A stretch of DNA of 64,000 nt from Ceratopteris richardii. Its lineage: Eukaryota > Streptophyta > Polypodiopsida > Polypodiales > Pteridaceae. The position numbers were made by a program, and so were the translations under genes. Below the pieces are notes generated by a model, which worked only from the letters and a program-made list of their open reading frames with translations, had not been told where the DNA came from and did no database searches. Location: assembly GCA_020310875.1 (NCBI GenBank), contig CM035428.1, forward strand, positions 104,815,161 to 104,879,160. Direction: 5' to 3'. Below are positions 9,792 to 20,875 of this stretch, piece after piece; the first letter of the stretch is position 1; each line of letters begins with the position of its first letter.

Positions 9792-10090
9792 CCGAATTTA
9801 GTGTACGTTACTCCTGTTGGAGTCGGCCTGGGTGGACATAGTTGTTGTTGCTGCTGCTGCTGTTGTTGTTGAGGTTGTTGTTGATGTTGGTATTGTTGCC
9901 CACTCATCATGCTGGTGGTTGTGTTATGACTATCTTCTGTATCCCGAGGCGGAATATCTGAATCGTCGGAATCTGTGTCGTCAGCCTGTGCACTTTTCCG
10001 TTCGATAATATTGTTCAATATGTTCTTGATCTCAGCTTCGAATAGGCTACCTTCCTTTTTGATGTCAAATGTAGGAAAGCTTACTCCCAA
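9761..10090 (-). pseudogene. Element X gag fragment with poly-Gln
   Basis: Reads SFPTFDIKKEGSLFEAEIKN, then an Asp/Ser-rich acidic patch, then a Gln-rich run (QQYQHQQQPQQQQ), then Pro-rich CPPRPTP, and is cut in GGFPGDDRDAH by A's LTR. The open frame extends slightly upstream of the first Met-like codon (GESSAQSPLLG), and a TAG lies before that. No zinc knuckle is visible. Called gag by position, downstream of an LTR, primer site and MPVTRSG start; a host gene is less likely. Confidence 0.5.
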
Positions 10091-10266
10091 TAGCGGTGAC
10101 TGGGCTGAAGATTCACCAAGAAATGGTAAACCGTCGCCAAAAAACTATGAATTCTCAGTAACTTGTATCGAAATAACACCGAAAGGTATCGATTTTCACC
10201 AAAACAAAGTAATTTTTCTCCTTCACTGATGGCTTTGGCCAAGACATTTTTATTCGCAAAAAAATT

Positions 10267-10548
10267 TTAATCTTGACCTAATGGTGTTAAATTAACTTCA
10301 TGTTGCGTCCTGGTAGATTCTGGAGTTACTATATCTTCGACAGACTGTGCCAAAATCGCACCGAAATCTGCCAGAGATGTAGTACGTTCCACCGGAATAT
10401 GACCGGAATCGCTACTAGGGTTCTTCACTTTCTTGACAACTGGGTTAGACATATCTGTGCTTCTACCTCCTGGAGGCGTCCTTAGCAAATTAGGTACCCA
10501 AGGCTGTCGGTTCTTTGGATACGTTTCACCGGATCGAGTAACCGGCAT
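10267..10548 (-). pseudogene. Element X gag N-terminus
   Basis: ATG at 10548, about 100 bp after the primer binding site, giving MPVTRSGETYPKNRQPW; a TRSG-type start is common in plant gag proteins. A Pro/Arg-rich stretch and an acidic Thr-rich stretch follow, then a stop. The continuation at 10090-9761 is in another frame, with 10266-10091 showing stops in the frames I checked. Confidence 0.5.
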
Positions 10549-10649
10549 ATATCAGCTTTTGGTATTAATCGCGTACTACTACTGTCGATTTACAATCTAG
10601 AGTCGCGTTACCACAATCGATTTTGCAACAATCTGATCTGTTGCCACCT

Positions 10650-10667
10650 TCCCACAGACGGCGCCAG
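10650..10667 (-). promoter_or_regulatory. Element X primer binding site
   Basis: Minus strand TGGCGCCGTCTGTGGGAA two bases inside the LTR end. This is a form frequently seen in plant Ty3 elements, where a host tRNA primes minus-strand DNA synthesis. Confidence 0.7.
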
Positions 10668-11577
10668 TGTTAAACGCTGTTCTAACTGTCAGAAACGCGT
10701 TTAAACGAATATTGGGTTCTTGGGAGTGGAAGGAGTCTGTAAAGACAGAGGCCCTATGCTTGTTTCGCAAAATTACTTCACAACACAATATACCAACATT
10801 CAAGATTTTATCAAGAATTGGTATCCCTTTCTCGATCTTTACGGTTCATCATTTTAACTCTATCAGAGTCTGCCAAACACACTGTACCAGACTATCAGTA
10901 TCGTGATACCGAATTACCTCAGAACCCTTTTTCTGAATACACACTACTATAACATTTAACAGTAGTTCAACCTTCACCAAATAGCGCTCACAATCCAACA
11001 AACCGAAAACACAGAAGGACTCAACTGTTTCAGACACACAGTGTTGAAGACTAATACACACTGGAGATAACCATTACTGTAGCCAAATCTCACCGTACAA
11101 GTATAGATCTCAATACTGAAGACAACACAATACAGCTCAGAATCCCAGAACACTACCACAACTACACAGACTTCTTCAACGACTGGCATAACATTCCAAG
11201 AAAGAGTACCACGATACGCGTAATTAACACAACAATCGCATTAGGGATTCGCAAACTACTCACTCAGACAACAACCCGGCGAACTACTGGATGTCGAGAA
11301 AACTCACAACAAACAGATCTCGATAGACAACACAACAGAATCAAGAACCATACACTACAGTATACTCAGAATACTTGGAATTAGACAAACAACACTACAG
11401 TAACGACACAGACAATCACCTAGATAGATAGTCTGGTGATTCCACGAATCATTGCTAGCGCGTCTCTTTTTCATTGCTTTATATAAAGATTACAACCATC
11501 TTGTAACAAACTTTCGCTCGTGTTGAATCTAAAAAGATTCAGTTTTATACAAATGCCAATCCGGCGGCCGACTAACA
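10668..11577 (-). repeat. Element X 5' LTR
   Basis: Read on the minus strand it runs from TGTTAGTCGG to GTTTAACA, 910 bp, with TGTTA/TAACA terminal inverted repeats. A CTTTATATAAAG string near 11480-11491 is a likely TATA box. ACTTG (11578-11582) would be the TSD. The right border was placed by the inverted repeat and by the change to a C-type LTR sequence at 11578. Confidence 0.7.
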
Positions 11578-11656
11578 ACTTGTTCGAGGTTTTCATACCA
11601 TCCTCACATCTTCCGGGATTGAAATTAAAGGAGGTGCTACTCATCACTGAGCTACA
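11578..11656 (+). repeat. End fragment of an element-C-type LTR
   Basis: 79 bp match the terminal U5 end of C's LTR (minus strand 42446-42368) with about 6 differences, ending in the same CTACTCATCACTGAGCTACA. X interrupts it on the left, so this is the remaining end of another C-family copy in the opposite orientation to C. Confidence 0.75.
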
Positions 11657-11677
11657 ATATGTATATGTATATGTATA

Positions 11678-11720
<43 letters not shown>

Positions 11721-11755
11721 GTGCATGTGCATGTGTATGTGCATGTGTATGTGCA

Positions 11756-11786
<31 letters not shown>

Positions 11787-12175
11787 GCGTATGCGTATGC
11801 GTATGCGTATGCGTATGCGTATGCGTATGCGTATGCGTATGCGTATGCGTATGCGTATGCGTATGCGTATGCGTATGCGTATGCGTATGCGTATGCGTAT
11901 GCGTATGCGTATGCGTATGCGTATGCGTATGCGTATGCGTATGCGTATGCGTATGCGTATGCGTATGCGTATGCGTATGCGTATGCGTATGCGTATGCGT
12001 ATGCGTATGCGTATGCGTATGCGTATGCGTATGCGTATGCGTATGCGTGTGCGTATGCGTATGCGTATGCATGTGCATGTGCGTATGCGTATGCGTATGC
12101 GTGTGCGTATGCGTATGCATATGCGTGTGCGTATGCGTATGCGTATGCGTGTGCGTATGCGTATGTGTATGGGTA

Positions 12176-12266
<91 letters not shown>

Positions 12267-12271
12267 GCGTA

Positions 12272-12308
<37 letters not shown>

Positions 12309-12356
12309 GTATACGTATATGTATATGTATATGTATACGTATATGTATATGTATAC

Positions 12357-12415
<59 letters not shown>

Positions 12416-12488
12416 CGTATATGTATATGTATACGTATATGTATATGTATACGTATATGTATATGTATACGTATATGTATATGTATAC

Positions 12489-12523
<35 letters not shown>

Positions 12524-12542
12524 CGTATATGTATATGTATAC

Positions 12543-12592
<50 letters not shown>
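11657..12592 (+). repeat. Hexanucleotide satellite array, left half
   Basis: About 155 tandem hexamers of the TATRYG type. Blocks in order: TATATG/TATGTG with a few CATGTG; a ~370-bp block of TATGCG (from about 11787); TATGTG; then TATATG sprinkled with TATACG. The long open frames here are simple dipeptide artefacts. It ends at D's TSD TATGT (12588-12592), and the same array continues at 41811. Confidence 0.95.
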
Positions 12593-13616
12593 TGTTGGTG
12601 AAGGAAAATCATCAATTGTTGATTTGGAAAAGTTTTGAAGTCAAAGATTAAAGCAAAGATCAAAATCTGAGCTTTCAAGTTGAGTGCATGATCAAAAGAT
12701 AAAGACTTGTATATACATGTACATTAATCTTGTAATTTGTTCGCTTATGTCTTTGTAATGGTGATGAGTTTGTACATATATGCCTCTATATACTAGTATA
12801 GGTTCGGGATATATATGAGAGAAGAGATATATAACAAAGATAGATTAGTAGAAGAAGGAAAAGTGTGATGAATGTATGAGATTCATCAATCAGATGTTTT
12901 CCATGAGAATAGAAGAAAACTTCTAAAATTTGTTTCACGATCTTTTCTCTATCTCTCCTTATGTGCTTGATCATTTAAAAAATCCTTTTGCAGATATCTA
13001 AGTCCATAGTTAATGCATCTATGTTCAAGATTTGAGAGTGTAATTGTAATCAGGTTGAGAAAATTGTAAGTAGGAACATTTGTATGTGAAGAAGTCATAA
13101 GTGTCTTCTGAAACAGGTGTCAAACATTTGATCAGATACCCCTCCACAATGCAAAGTTTTGAGCAAGTGAGCACTCATTCTTTAACTTGAAAGGTAAGCT
13201 ACTTGTGGCTAAAATCATTTAAATAAATGGGGTCTAATTTGGGAGAACCATGCATTAGAATTTACAGGTGTCAAAGTCCACTACACAGAAGAACAGTTTC
13301 AGACATAGGTACATTGTTTGGAGGACATCTCAAGATTTATTGATTCTTTTGTAGAAATTTAACTTGGAGAAGGTGTGCAAACTTTAGGAGACACCTTGTA
13401 TAAATTTTCATTGAAATTATTACACGTCCAGTCAGTCAATGAGTGAATTAAGTGTAGTAGACTTTTCTGTGTAATGAGTTTCTTCATAGTTGACTCAAGT
13501 CTTGATAATTTCGCAGTAGAGTTTCAAAAGTGGTTGTGTTTATGAGTTGTTCTTGATATAAAGGTGCTATAACATCAAGGATAACTTGTTCTCTTGGAGA
13601 TTAATCATCTCCATCA
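12593..13616 (+). repeat. Element D 5' LTR
   Basis: TGTTGGTGAAGG to ATCTCCATCA, 1,024 bp. Borders are fixed by TSD TATGT on the left and the primer site TGGTATTAGAGC at 13618-13629 on the right. The primer site matches the initiator tRNA-Met type (TGGTATCAGAGC) with one change. 13617-13837 is untranslated leader. Confidence 0.88.
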
Positions 13617-13837
13617 GTGGTATTAGAGCACAAATCATCATATTTGAAGAAAAAGAGGACCTCAACTATTTTAGATATACAAAAATAAATCTTTGAAGAT
13701 TCAAAAGGTGAAAGTTTGAAGTGAAAGCTAGAAGAGGCCTAAAATCTATTAAGAAGATCAAAAGGAACTATATTCAAATTAAAGGTACATTCATTATTCA
13801 CAAGGCTTGAAGAATTTATTGCACAGGTGAAGAAATA

Positions 13838-14510
13838 ATGGGAGATTCTCTTTAGATAGAGAAATTGGATAGAGAAAAAATATCATGCTTGGTCAATGAG
13901 GATGGAGGCTCATCTTATGAGCAAAGATCTGATAGGATACATTACAGGTGAAGGAGAAAAACCAGAATTTAAGGATCCTAGTGTTCCAACTAGAGAAGAG
14001 GTCTCAGATTTAAAGACATGGATGGAGACGGATGCTCAAGCAAGGAACATTATCTACATGGGAGTCAATGATTACTTGCTACCTCACATTAGAGGACTTG
14101 AAAGTGCAAGTGACATATGGAATGCTTTGGAGGAGCATTTCCAAAACACTACAAATTCAAGGAAGGCATCTTTATGGGCAGAGTTCACCACATTCAAGAA
14201 GAAGGCTTCTCGATCTATTTCTGATTATGTAGCAAGGATGAAGGATATTGCAGATGCATTAGGAGTAGTTGATGAAGACATTGAAGAGGAAAAATTGGTA
14301 AGACAAATTCTCACAGGTTTGAGACAAGATGAGAAGTGAAGGCCATTCATTCTAAAATTGTCACTAGACCATTTTCCTCCTGTTTTGAATCAATTGCCAG
14401 GACATATGCTAACCTTTCAGCAAGATATCAAAGGTGATGTTGATAAGAGTAAAGGTCAAGCAATGTATTCAAAGGATAAGAAGAAGATTAACAAAGGCAA
14501 GCAACAATTG
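13838..14510 (+). pseudogene. Element D gag (capsid part)
   Basis: Structural protein of the virus-like particle. ATG 13838, but TAG at 13853-13855 and an A-run frameshift near 13875 break it; a long frame resumes from about 13880 (HAWSMRMEAHLMSK). Typical copia gag (UBN2-like) signatures: DYLLPHIRGLESASDIWNAL, KASLWAEFTTFKKK and ISDYVARMKDIADALG. TGA at 14337 interrupts in frame, after which the same frame continues with LSLDHFPPVL to about 14540. E's gag is the near-intact counterpart. Confidence 0.85.
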
Positions 14511-14511
14511 A

Positions 14512-14796
14512 ATGAAGATGAAGGCACTGAGTCAAGCTAACTTCCTAAGGGGAAAGGGAGGTGGCAAAGGAAGAGGAAGAGGCAAAAGCAATAAAGATGG
14601 TGTCAAAGCTTGTTGGATATGTGGTAAGACTAATCATTTACCTCATGAATGTTGTTATAGTAATCATAATGGTGGAGGATATAATCACAACTCTAATTCA
14701 AGAGGAAGAGGTGGTAGAAATCAAAGAAGTAATTTCAGACGTAGAGGTAGTAGAGGTTTCTTTGGAAGAAATGCGGGAAGAGGCTTTCAAAGTTAA
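14512..14796 (+). pseudogene. Element D gag nucleocapsid (zinc knuckle, RG-rich)
   Basis: Shifted frame relative to the capsid part. Gly/Arg-rich GKGGGKGRGRGKSNK, then one CX2CX4HX4C knuckle (CWICGKTNHLPHEC), then a Gly/Asn/Arg-rich tail ending at 14796. Binds element RNA by family knowledge. E has the same layout. Confidence 0.82.
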
Positions 14797-14879
14797 TCCT
14801 ACAATAATACCTACTATAGTTATGCTTCACATCAGAAAGAGGATTCAACCTTAATTATGAATGCAACATGTGAAAGACA

Positions 14880-15068
14880 AAGTGAAGATTAAAGAGTTTT
14901 CTATATTGACTCAAGGTGTAGCAATCACTTGAGTGGCAACATGGCTTTGATGACTGAGTTGGAGAATACGGTGAGTAACCATATAGTCCAAACAGGTGAT
15001 CACACAAAGCACAATGTGAATTCCATTGGATCAATAAAGGCCAAGGATGGAAGCACTCGTTTGAGCAA
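14880..15068 (+). pseudogene. Element D protease, cut by element F
   Basis: Aspartic protease start: FYIDSRCSNHLSGNMALMTE, where the catalytic DSG reads DSR. It runs through RLSKVLL and breaks exactly at F's TSD; the protein resumes at 38096 with YVPTIPKNLISVGQIVEK. Compare E's intact-looking IDSGCSNHVAG. Confidence 0.83.
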
Positions 15069-15073
15069 GGTTT

Positions 15074-16542
15074 TGTTGAAAACAATGTCACATGAGTCCA
15101 AAATCCTATTAGGGCAAAAACCCTAATTTTGGTACTTAGTCATTTTTGGCACAAAATTTAGGTAGAATTTTTATGAGCTTATCTTGTAGAGCTTGAAGAG
15201 ACCTTTCTAATGGTATATGACATCAAGTCATCAGAGATCAGATTTCCAAGAAAATCCTAACCCTAATTTTTCTTGATTTAGGGCTTTTACCTCATTTGAT
15301 ACCTCTCAGCTTGGAGGTCATAAAAATGTGTTCAGATCATTCATCAGGTGGTCAGATAGTGGAAAAAGCAAGTCAAAACCTATCTTTTGTGATAATTTAA
15401 AAATAAAGCATATGTTAGTTAAAATTAGTGATGATTTTTCAAAAACTCAACGATTGTCAATCTTTTACGAAAAAAAGCTGCTTTATTGAAAATTGGTCGC
15501 AAGACATCATGAAGACTATAAAAGAGATCTTCGGTCACTTTGTTAGACATCCCAATGCAAACCAACGCTAGCTTATGGTGGAGCTTGAGGAGGTGGTGCT
15601 CTAGCACTCATGGGGCATCCATGGTGCACTTTGTGAAGCTATGGAGCTATGTTGAGGAGAAGCCATGGAGTTCTTCTTGGAGAAGAGTGTGCTCACACTC
15701 TTGTTTGTAGAGAATACTTACTCATCAGCAACTTGGTAGTTTGGATCAGCCATCTACATTATATATTTGGAGATTGTCTTCTACATGAAGATTATGGAGT
15801 ACTTCAAAAACATAAGATTGCATCTGATGTTAACTATTCAGGTACATATTCTCTTTATGCACACAAGTACTACTTGGAGCTTATGGAGGCAGTAGCATCC
15901 ATATCTGGAGGATTCCTATTCGGCATATATGGAGGAAGTAGCATCCATAAAGGAGAATCAGTACATGCATGCTACATGCATTAGATGAGATGTTAGAGAA
16001 GGTGTTTCCACATGAGTATGAGGATTTCTGTCAGCAACATGTTAGCATTCTATGTTAATTCTATAAGTATGTGATCTATCACACACACATCTGATTTAGG
16101 GTCTTCCATAGCCTAAAATCACATTAGGGTTTGCTGCATATCAGTTTCAAACTGATCTTTCCTCTTTTTGTCACTCATATTCACTCTTCTACAACCTATC
16201 AGGTCATACATCTCATACATATTCAGATTTATGTCCCTACATGTGAATATTCTTGTAAATTCTATACATACACTCTTCCATCTATTTCTGTTCACATAGA
16301 GTGCTTGAGATTTCTACTCCCACATTGTAAATTGACATTTGTATATGATGGTGTGAGTAAGCAGTGGCTTACGTAACACTTCGAACATGTTGTCTAATCT
16401 CTCTCTATCTTTGTCTCATCATTGTATGATTAAGTGTGGTATGTTCATGTTTGTCAATATTGGAAGATACTGGAATATGTGTTGTAGATCCTGGATTTAT
16501 GCGACCTGTGAAATTAGTTATGGGCCTACCTAATTTCCAACA
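15074..16542 (+). repeat. Element F 5' LTR
   Basis: TGTTGAAAACAATGTCACAT to TAATTTCCAACA, 1,469 bp, matching 36603-38090 along its length. Short open frames inside are not shared in a coding-like manner. Confidence 0.9.
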
Positions 16543-17102
16543 TTTGGTATCAGAATTCCCAGGTTTACAACATATGGTTTCAGAGTATCTTCTAAAATTT
16601 GACATATTACATACACACTTAATCTAGATGAGTAGAGATTTGAGAATTAGACGATTCAGTTACATGTTTATTTATCAGTGTGGAGTACGAAGTTGATAAT
16701 GTATTAGCAGCCGAATACTTTAGGAAGAGTAAAGATACTTTACAAAAGTATTGCATGAAAACCAAGACTTGATGAAGAGAAGGCTACTTCAAATTCAAGG
16801 AAAAACAATGGTTTGGAGAAGATGAAGGAACCAGATCAACGTTAAATCACAGGTATTAGTTTCTACTATCAGACTGTCATTTGTAGGTCATATCTTAGAA
16901 GAGCAGTTATGAAGAGATTTGAAGGATTCAAGAAGTGCTTTTAAACACTTTCATTACTTTGAAAGTTAAAGTATTAGCTACATCAAAAAAAGTATCTAGA
17001 TGTTGTTCTTCAGAGTTTTGGTAGATCTCTTTCATGGCAAGAAAGGTCATCTAAGAAGACAAATTTGGAGATCAAATTAGTTTTGTTTTCAGCCAACACA
17101 GG
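16543..17102 (+). other. Element F internal region, left part
   Basis: Starts with the primer site TGGTATCAGAAT (16545-16556), which matches the initiator tRNA-Met type except at its end. The rest is AT-rich without a supported gene. It ends with the ACAGG target duplication (17098-17102) of element B. Confidence 0.75.
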
Positions 17103-17922
17103 TGTGTACCTAAGCACCAACCTAGGGACTTGTGGAGAAAGAGACTATACCTCAATCCCCCTCAAGTGCATATAGTGGGTATTCTTGCTTTATTTATCAA
17201 TCCGAGGAGTATCAAAACCTAGCCGAGTGTATGAAGACATGCATTCAAATGATGATCAATGCAAATGAGCTTCCCAAAGAGTGCAAATGAGCTTCCCAAA
17301 GAGTGCAAACAAGCCTAAGCCTATTTCAAACAAGTGTCAAGAAACTGTGGAGATGCCACGATACTTGGAGCAGCAGCCAACAGTAAATCAGTAAATCAAG
17401 CTTTTCTCTCAGCTCCGAACTCAATGAATAGCGGGTTCACTTCGAAGCTCTCGAGAAGACGCATCCAATGCTGGTCTTTTCACTCAATTTTGACACTTTT
17501 ACTTCAAGTTATGAGAAAAATACCGAGTCACGGGAATGACCTTCCTACACTTCACACACACCTTAACAGCAGCAAACAAGCACTTTCATGGATAGACAAC
17601 ACTTCCAAACACTCTTTTCAAGCATCACACATGCACACAAGCTCACAAAGAAGATGATACAGAGAGGAGATATACATGTGCCCTAAAAATGGTCCTTTCA
17701 CACAAGAGACCGGAACTTTATTCACTAAAAGGTTCATTTCCTACTAATTTATATAGGTGAGCTACTAATATCCATGGGTATGCATCCAGAGGACTCCTCT
17801 AGTGCATTTACATCGGAAAATATGTTAGAAAATGGCTATGATACAAAAATAAAGTGTCCAAATCAGAAAACTTTTGGGGCCCATATTTTTCTCTGCCTTT
17901 TGCTCTTCTTAGCTCTACAACA
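17103..17922 (-). repeat. Element B 3' LTR
   Basis: 820 bp from TGTTGTAGAGC (right end) to GGTACACA (left end). Relative to the 5' LTR it lacks about 80 bp near 17665 (a segment including the TATA-proximal CACAAATTGACTTAT) and carries a short local duplication around 17268-17308. Elsewhere it is about 97% identical by eye. Confidence 0.9.
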
Positions 17923-18470
17923 CTCTCCCCCTCTTTGTCTTTGTCATCCCTTGACAGGCTTTACTTCTTGTCTCTGATGTTGTGCCCATAGTCGATCACC
18001 GCCCACCTCTGTGGAAGTTGTAATGATGTGGTTTTACCAGTGGGCAAGGAACTGATCATAACTCGGGACCTGTTGTATTGGTCATGGCCTCTTCCTCTCT
18101 TTTCTCCGTATGCAACCCATGGAGATGGAATACCTGAGATTTGTAGTCTAGCTCACCAATAACCTCTTAAAATCTGGGTTGCTGTGTTAAGTCGGGTTGC
18201 CACACAGGCTACAAGTGGAAAGTATGAAGGTGTGGTTCTTCAACCTTCGATATGGACCTTCCGAAGATCAAGAGGTTGAAGCACCTTCTTGTGGTTCTGG
18301 ATCCACAGGATATCTTCTTGCACTTCTTCATGGATACTTCGTGGCCCTGGTCCGTCCTTCCCTCCTACGTGTTGTTCCTTGATGTGTGCCCCTGCACGGC
18401 TCTGTGCAGAGATGGGTATTGCGTGCCTTGCGGGGCTTCTTGCAGAGATATATCTTTATTTATAATCTTT
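17923..18470 (-). other. Element B 3' UTR and polypurine tract
   Basis: Minus-strand polypurine tract AGAGGGGGAGAG at about 17934-17923 abuts the LTR. The rest corresponds to A's 3' UTR, including a decayed form of the GCCCCGCAGGGGC hairpin pair near 18385-18450. No gene seen. Confidence 0.65.
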
Positions 18471-19142
18471 TCAGTGAAGCTTCTTTCTTCGTCTTCTTCT
18501 TTTCTTCTTTTTGTTGGACTCTCCCTCAACACTGCCCCCCTCCTGAACTTTGTCGTCCCCAACAGGATTTGGAAGTTGGCGGGAGTATGTTCTGTAAACT
18601 TTTTGCTCTGTCTCATTTAACAGATTAGCTTCACGTATCATAAGTTGCTTCCACTGTTCTGCTTTCACACCGTCATGTGGTGGCTGTCTGTGATCAGCAA
18701 AGAAGCTTAGTTCATATGCTACTAATTTGGCATTCAAGTTGGATGACATCTTTAAGAAAATTTCCGAATCAATTTCAAAAAACCCTATGAAAAAGGCTTC
18801 CTCGAAGGTTTGCATATATGTACTTGGTGAAAACATAAGCCTAGAATAATATGCTATTATTGTGGGTCGGTTGGGCATAATAGACAGATCAAAAATGAGG
18901 ATATATGTGCCTTGATTAATACCAATGAAATTTAAAAACATATAAGCCGCGTGCTTAAACACCTTCAACACTGTAAGTATCATGCTGAGGATTTTATTCA
19001 TCATCTTGATAGTTAAATCGGGGACTGTTGCATAACAATGCAGCCAAAATTCAATGGTTTTTACCATGTAATCCTCCGTCGATAAATAATTATGATGTGG
19101 ACTTGGAAGTAGCGGATAATTCAGCCATTGTTTATTGATCAC
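18471..19142 (-). pseudogene. Element B 3' gene, C-terminal domain and basic tail
   Basis: Counterpart of A 7355-8033: QWLNYPLLPSP, then IFDLSIMPNRPTIIAYYSRL, YMQTFEEAFFIGFFEIDSEI, and a basic end KKKKRRRRRKK. Upstream 19143-19560 still resembles A (CPTPRH-like, SPYLLQVNPSF-like blocks) but in shifted frames with stops. Function unknown; no transmembrane segment. Confidence 0.75.
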
Positions 19143-19581
19143 ACCATTCTTTTACATGTCCAAAAATTCTCTTATTTCTCTGTGACGGGGTGTTGGGCAA
19201 AATGAAGGGTTTACCTGTAATAAATACGGTGCCGCTTGCTAGTGCACCTGCAAAGTAGGATTTTTCTCTAAAAATTTTCTTTGCCATACAGGTTGTGCAG
19301 CTTCAAATTCCTCTTGAGTATAATTGAATGTATTATCTTTGAAGTACAGTTGCTCATCTGGATCCTTCTATGTGATCTTCTTTATGTATTGCCTTGTTTT
19401 CTCTTTCAATAGTCCGTAAGGAATGTTGAAAGGCTTGATGATCGCATCCAGATCTTTCCCTTTTATTTTGGCCTCTTTCATAACTTTGACCACTTCATTT
19501 TCAAGATTTTCTGTCAATCAGGACACCAATAGTGCCCGTTCCTTTTGACCTATTTCTGCAGTATATGGCATGGGATGATCA

Positions 19582-20613
19582 TCACATGGTTCTGCCATCT
19601 GCTCTTTTATTGGGAGAATTATAGATCGGGGGAGATAGAGGACGTACCTCTACCTCCTCAATAGGACTCTTTGGTCGTGGCTCTACTGGTGTCTCGATGG
19701 ATACTTTCTCTTTTGCTTTAGTTTCTAATTGTGCAATGCGTTCATTCTTTTCATTAACTTCTTGCATAGCTGCCCTGAGTGCCTCTTTGGCTGCAAGCAC
19801 CTCATTACCCATTTCTGCTACTTGTTCTACATTTTCGCTGTAGCTCACTATGAGTTTGGAATTTTTATTTTGTAGTTGCATTTTAAGCTCATTTGTTTCA
19901 TTGATGTACCTGCTTTCCCATTCTTTTATGAGAGCTTGTTCTTTTTTCAGCAAATCAGCATAGTTTGCTATTTGGTCCATCAATTCTTTTTGGTCAGTTA
20001 TTGTTGGCTCTTGTTTTTTGACCGGTTGATCATAAAGTAGTGCTCTCATCAGCTCTTTATTCTGGTTGTGTAGATTGTCCTTTTCGTCCATATATACTTT
20101 TAGCTGAGTTTCTAGCAGGTTGCTTCTAGCTTTCATTCTCTCTTTGTCTACTTCACTAGCTTCATGTTATTTTTGTAAGTCCGTCAGTTGTTCCTAGAGC
20201 TGATGATTCTACTTCATTAATGTAGTGCATTGTCCTTTGATGTCGAGTAGTTCTTTTTCTTTTGCTGAAACATCTAGTTGGGCCTGAATCAGATGTGCAG
20301 TCAATTGCTCACTCATTATGTGAAATTGATTCCTTTCTCGCATGGCCTTGTCGTAATCTGCATCCGTGTCCATCATTTGTTGTTGCGTATCCATGGCCAT
20401 TTGTATCATTTGTTTGACTACAAGTTTTAATTGAGTAACATCAACATTTAACCATGTGGTAGGGATGCTAGGTTCTTCACCCGTGGTGACATCCTTCCCT
20501 TGAGCCACATGTAATGTAGTATCATGGGGCTGCCAAATATGGAGTTGTATCCTTGGCTCAGCCTCCCTGTGTTCAATCTTGCCTTGTGGCGTATCATCAG
20601 GTACTTCTATCAC
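19582..20613 (-). pseudogene. Element B 3' gene, coiled-coil part
   Basis: Two open pieces (20613-20209 and 20136-19582) in one frame, separated by stops. They begin with HIWQPHDTTLHVAQGKDV and TWLNVDVTQLKLVV (A: TWLNVDIAQLKPVV) and continue with a Glu/Lys/Gln-rich heptad region (LQNKNSKLIVSYSENVEQVA), ending at RPLSPPIYNSP as in A. Predicted coiled coil; multimerisation is inferred. Confidence 0.72.
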
Positions 20614-20875
20614 AATTCGCTCTTTATTTTGTGGTACACCCCTTGTTTGTCCATGTGGGTTTGTATTTCCTCTTTGACAAGTGGCACTGCATCTTTATTT
20701 GTGATTGGAGCTTCCTTGATGCTGATTTTGGACTGATCATTCAATTGAATAATGTGTACTGGTTTAGTGGATGCTTCTTCGTTCCTTGCATGTGACTGTT
20801 GATTGTCAAGTGTGACCTTGATCTGATTTATCTCTGTCCATTCTTCATTGTTCGTTTCTGTTCTTATGTCAGTGT

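Larger units (their letters stand above)
9478..11577 (-). mobile_element. Element X: LTR retrotransposon, 5' part only
   Basis: Read on the minus strand: 5' LTR (11577-10668), primer binding site (10667-10650), a leader, and gag fragments running left until A's insertion point. The remaining body would lie left of A, outside the window. Its LTR is unlike those of A, B and C. TGGCGCC at the primer site favours a Ty3 element, but no pol is visible, so the lineage is unresolved. Confidence 0.72.

Noticed and set aside
9755-10548. Possible host gene with poly-Gln
   Set aside because: It sits behind an LTR and primer site with a TRSG-type gag start; gag of element X is simpler.
11520-12678. Long open frames of alternating VY, AY, MR, HI or CV residues on both strands
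   Set aside because: Hexanucleotide satellite has no stops in several frames; composition is trivial and not a protein.
15649-15984. 111-residue frame in the F 5' LTR
   Set aside because: The same region in the 3' LTR (about 37180-37520) has stops and shifts; not conserved as coding.
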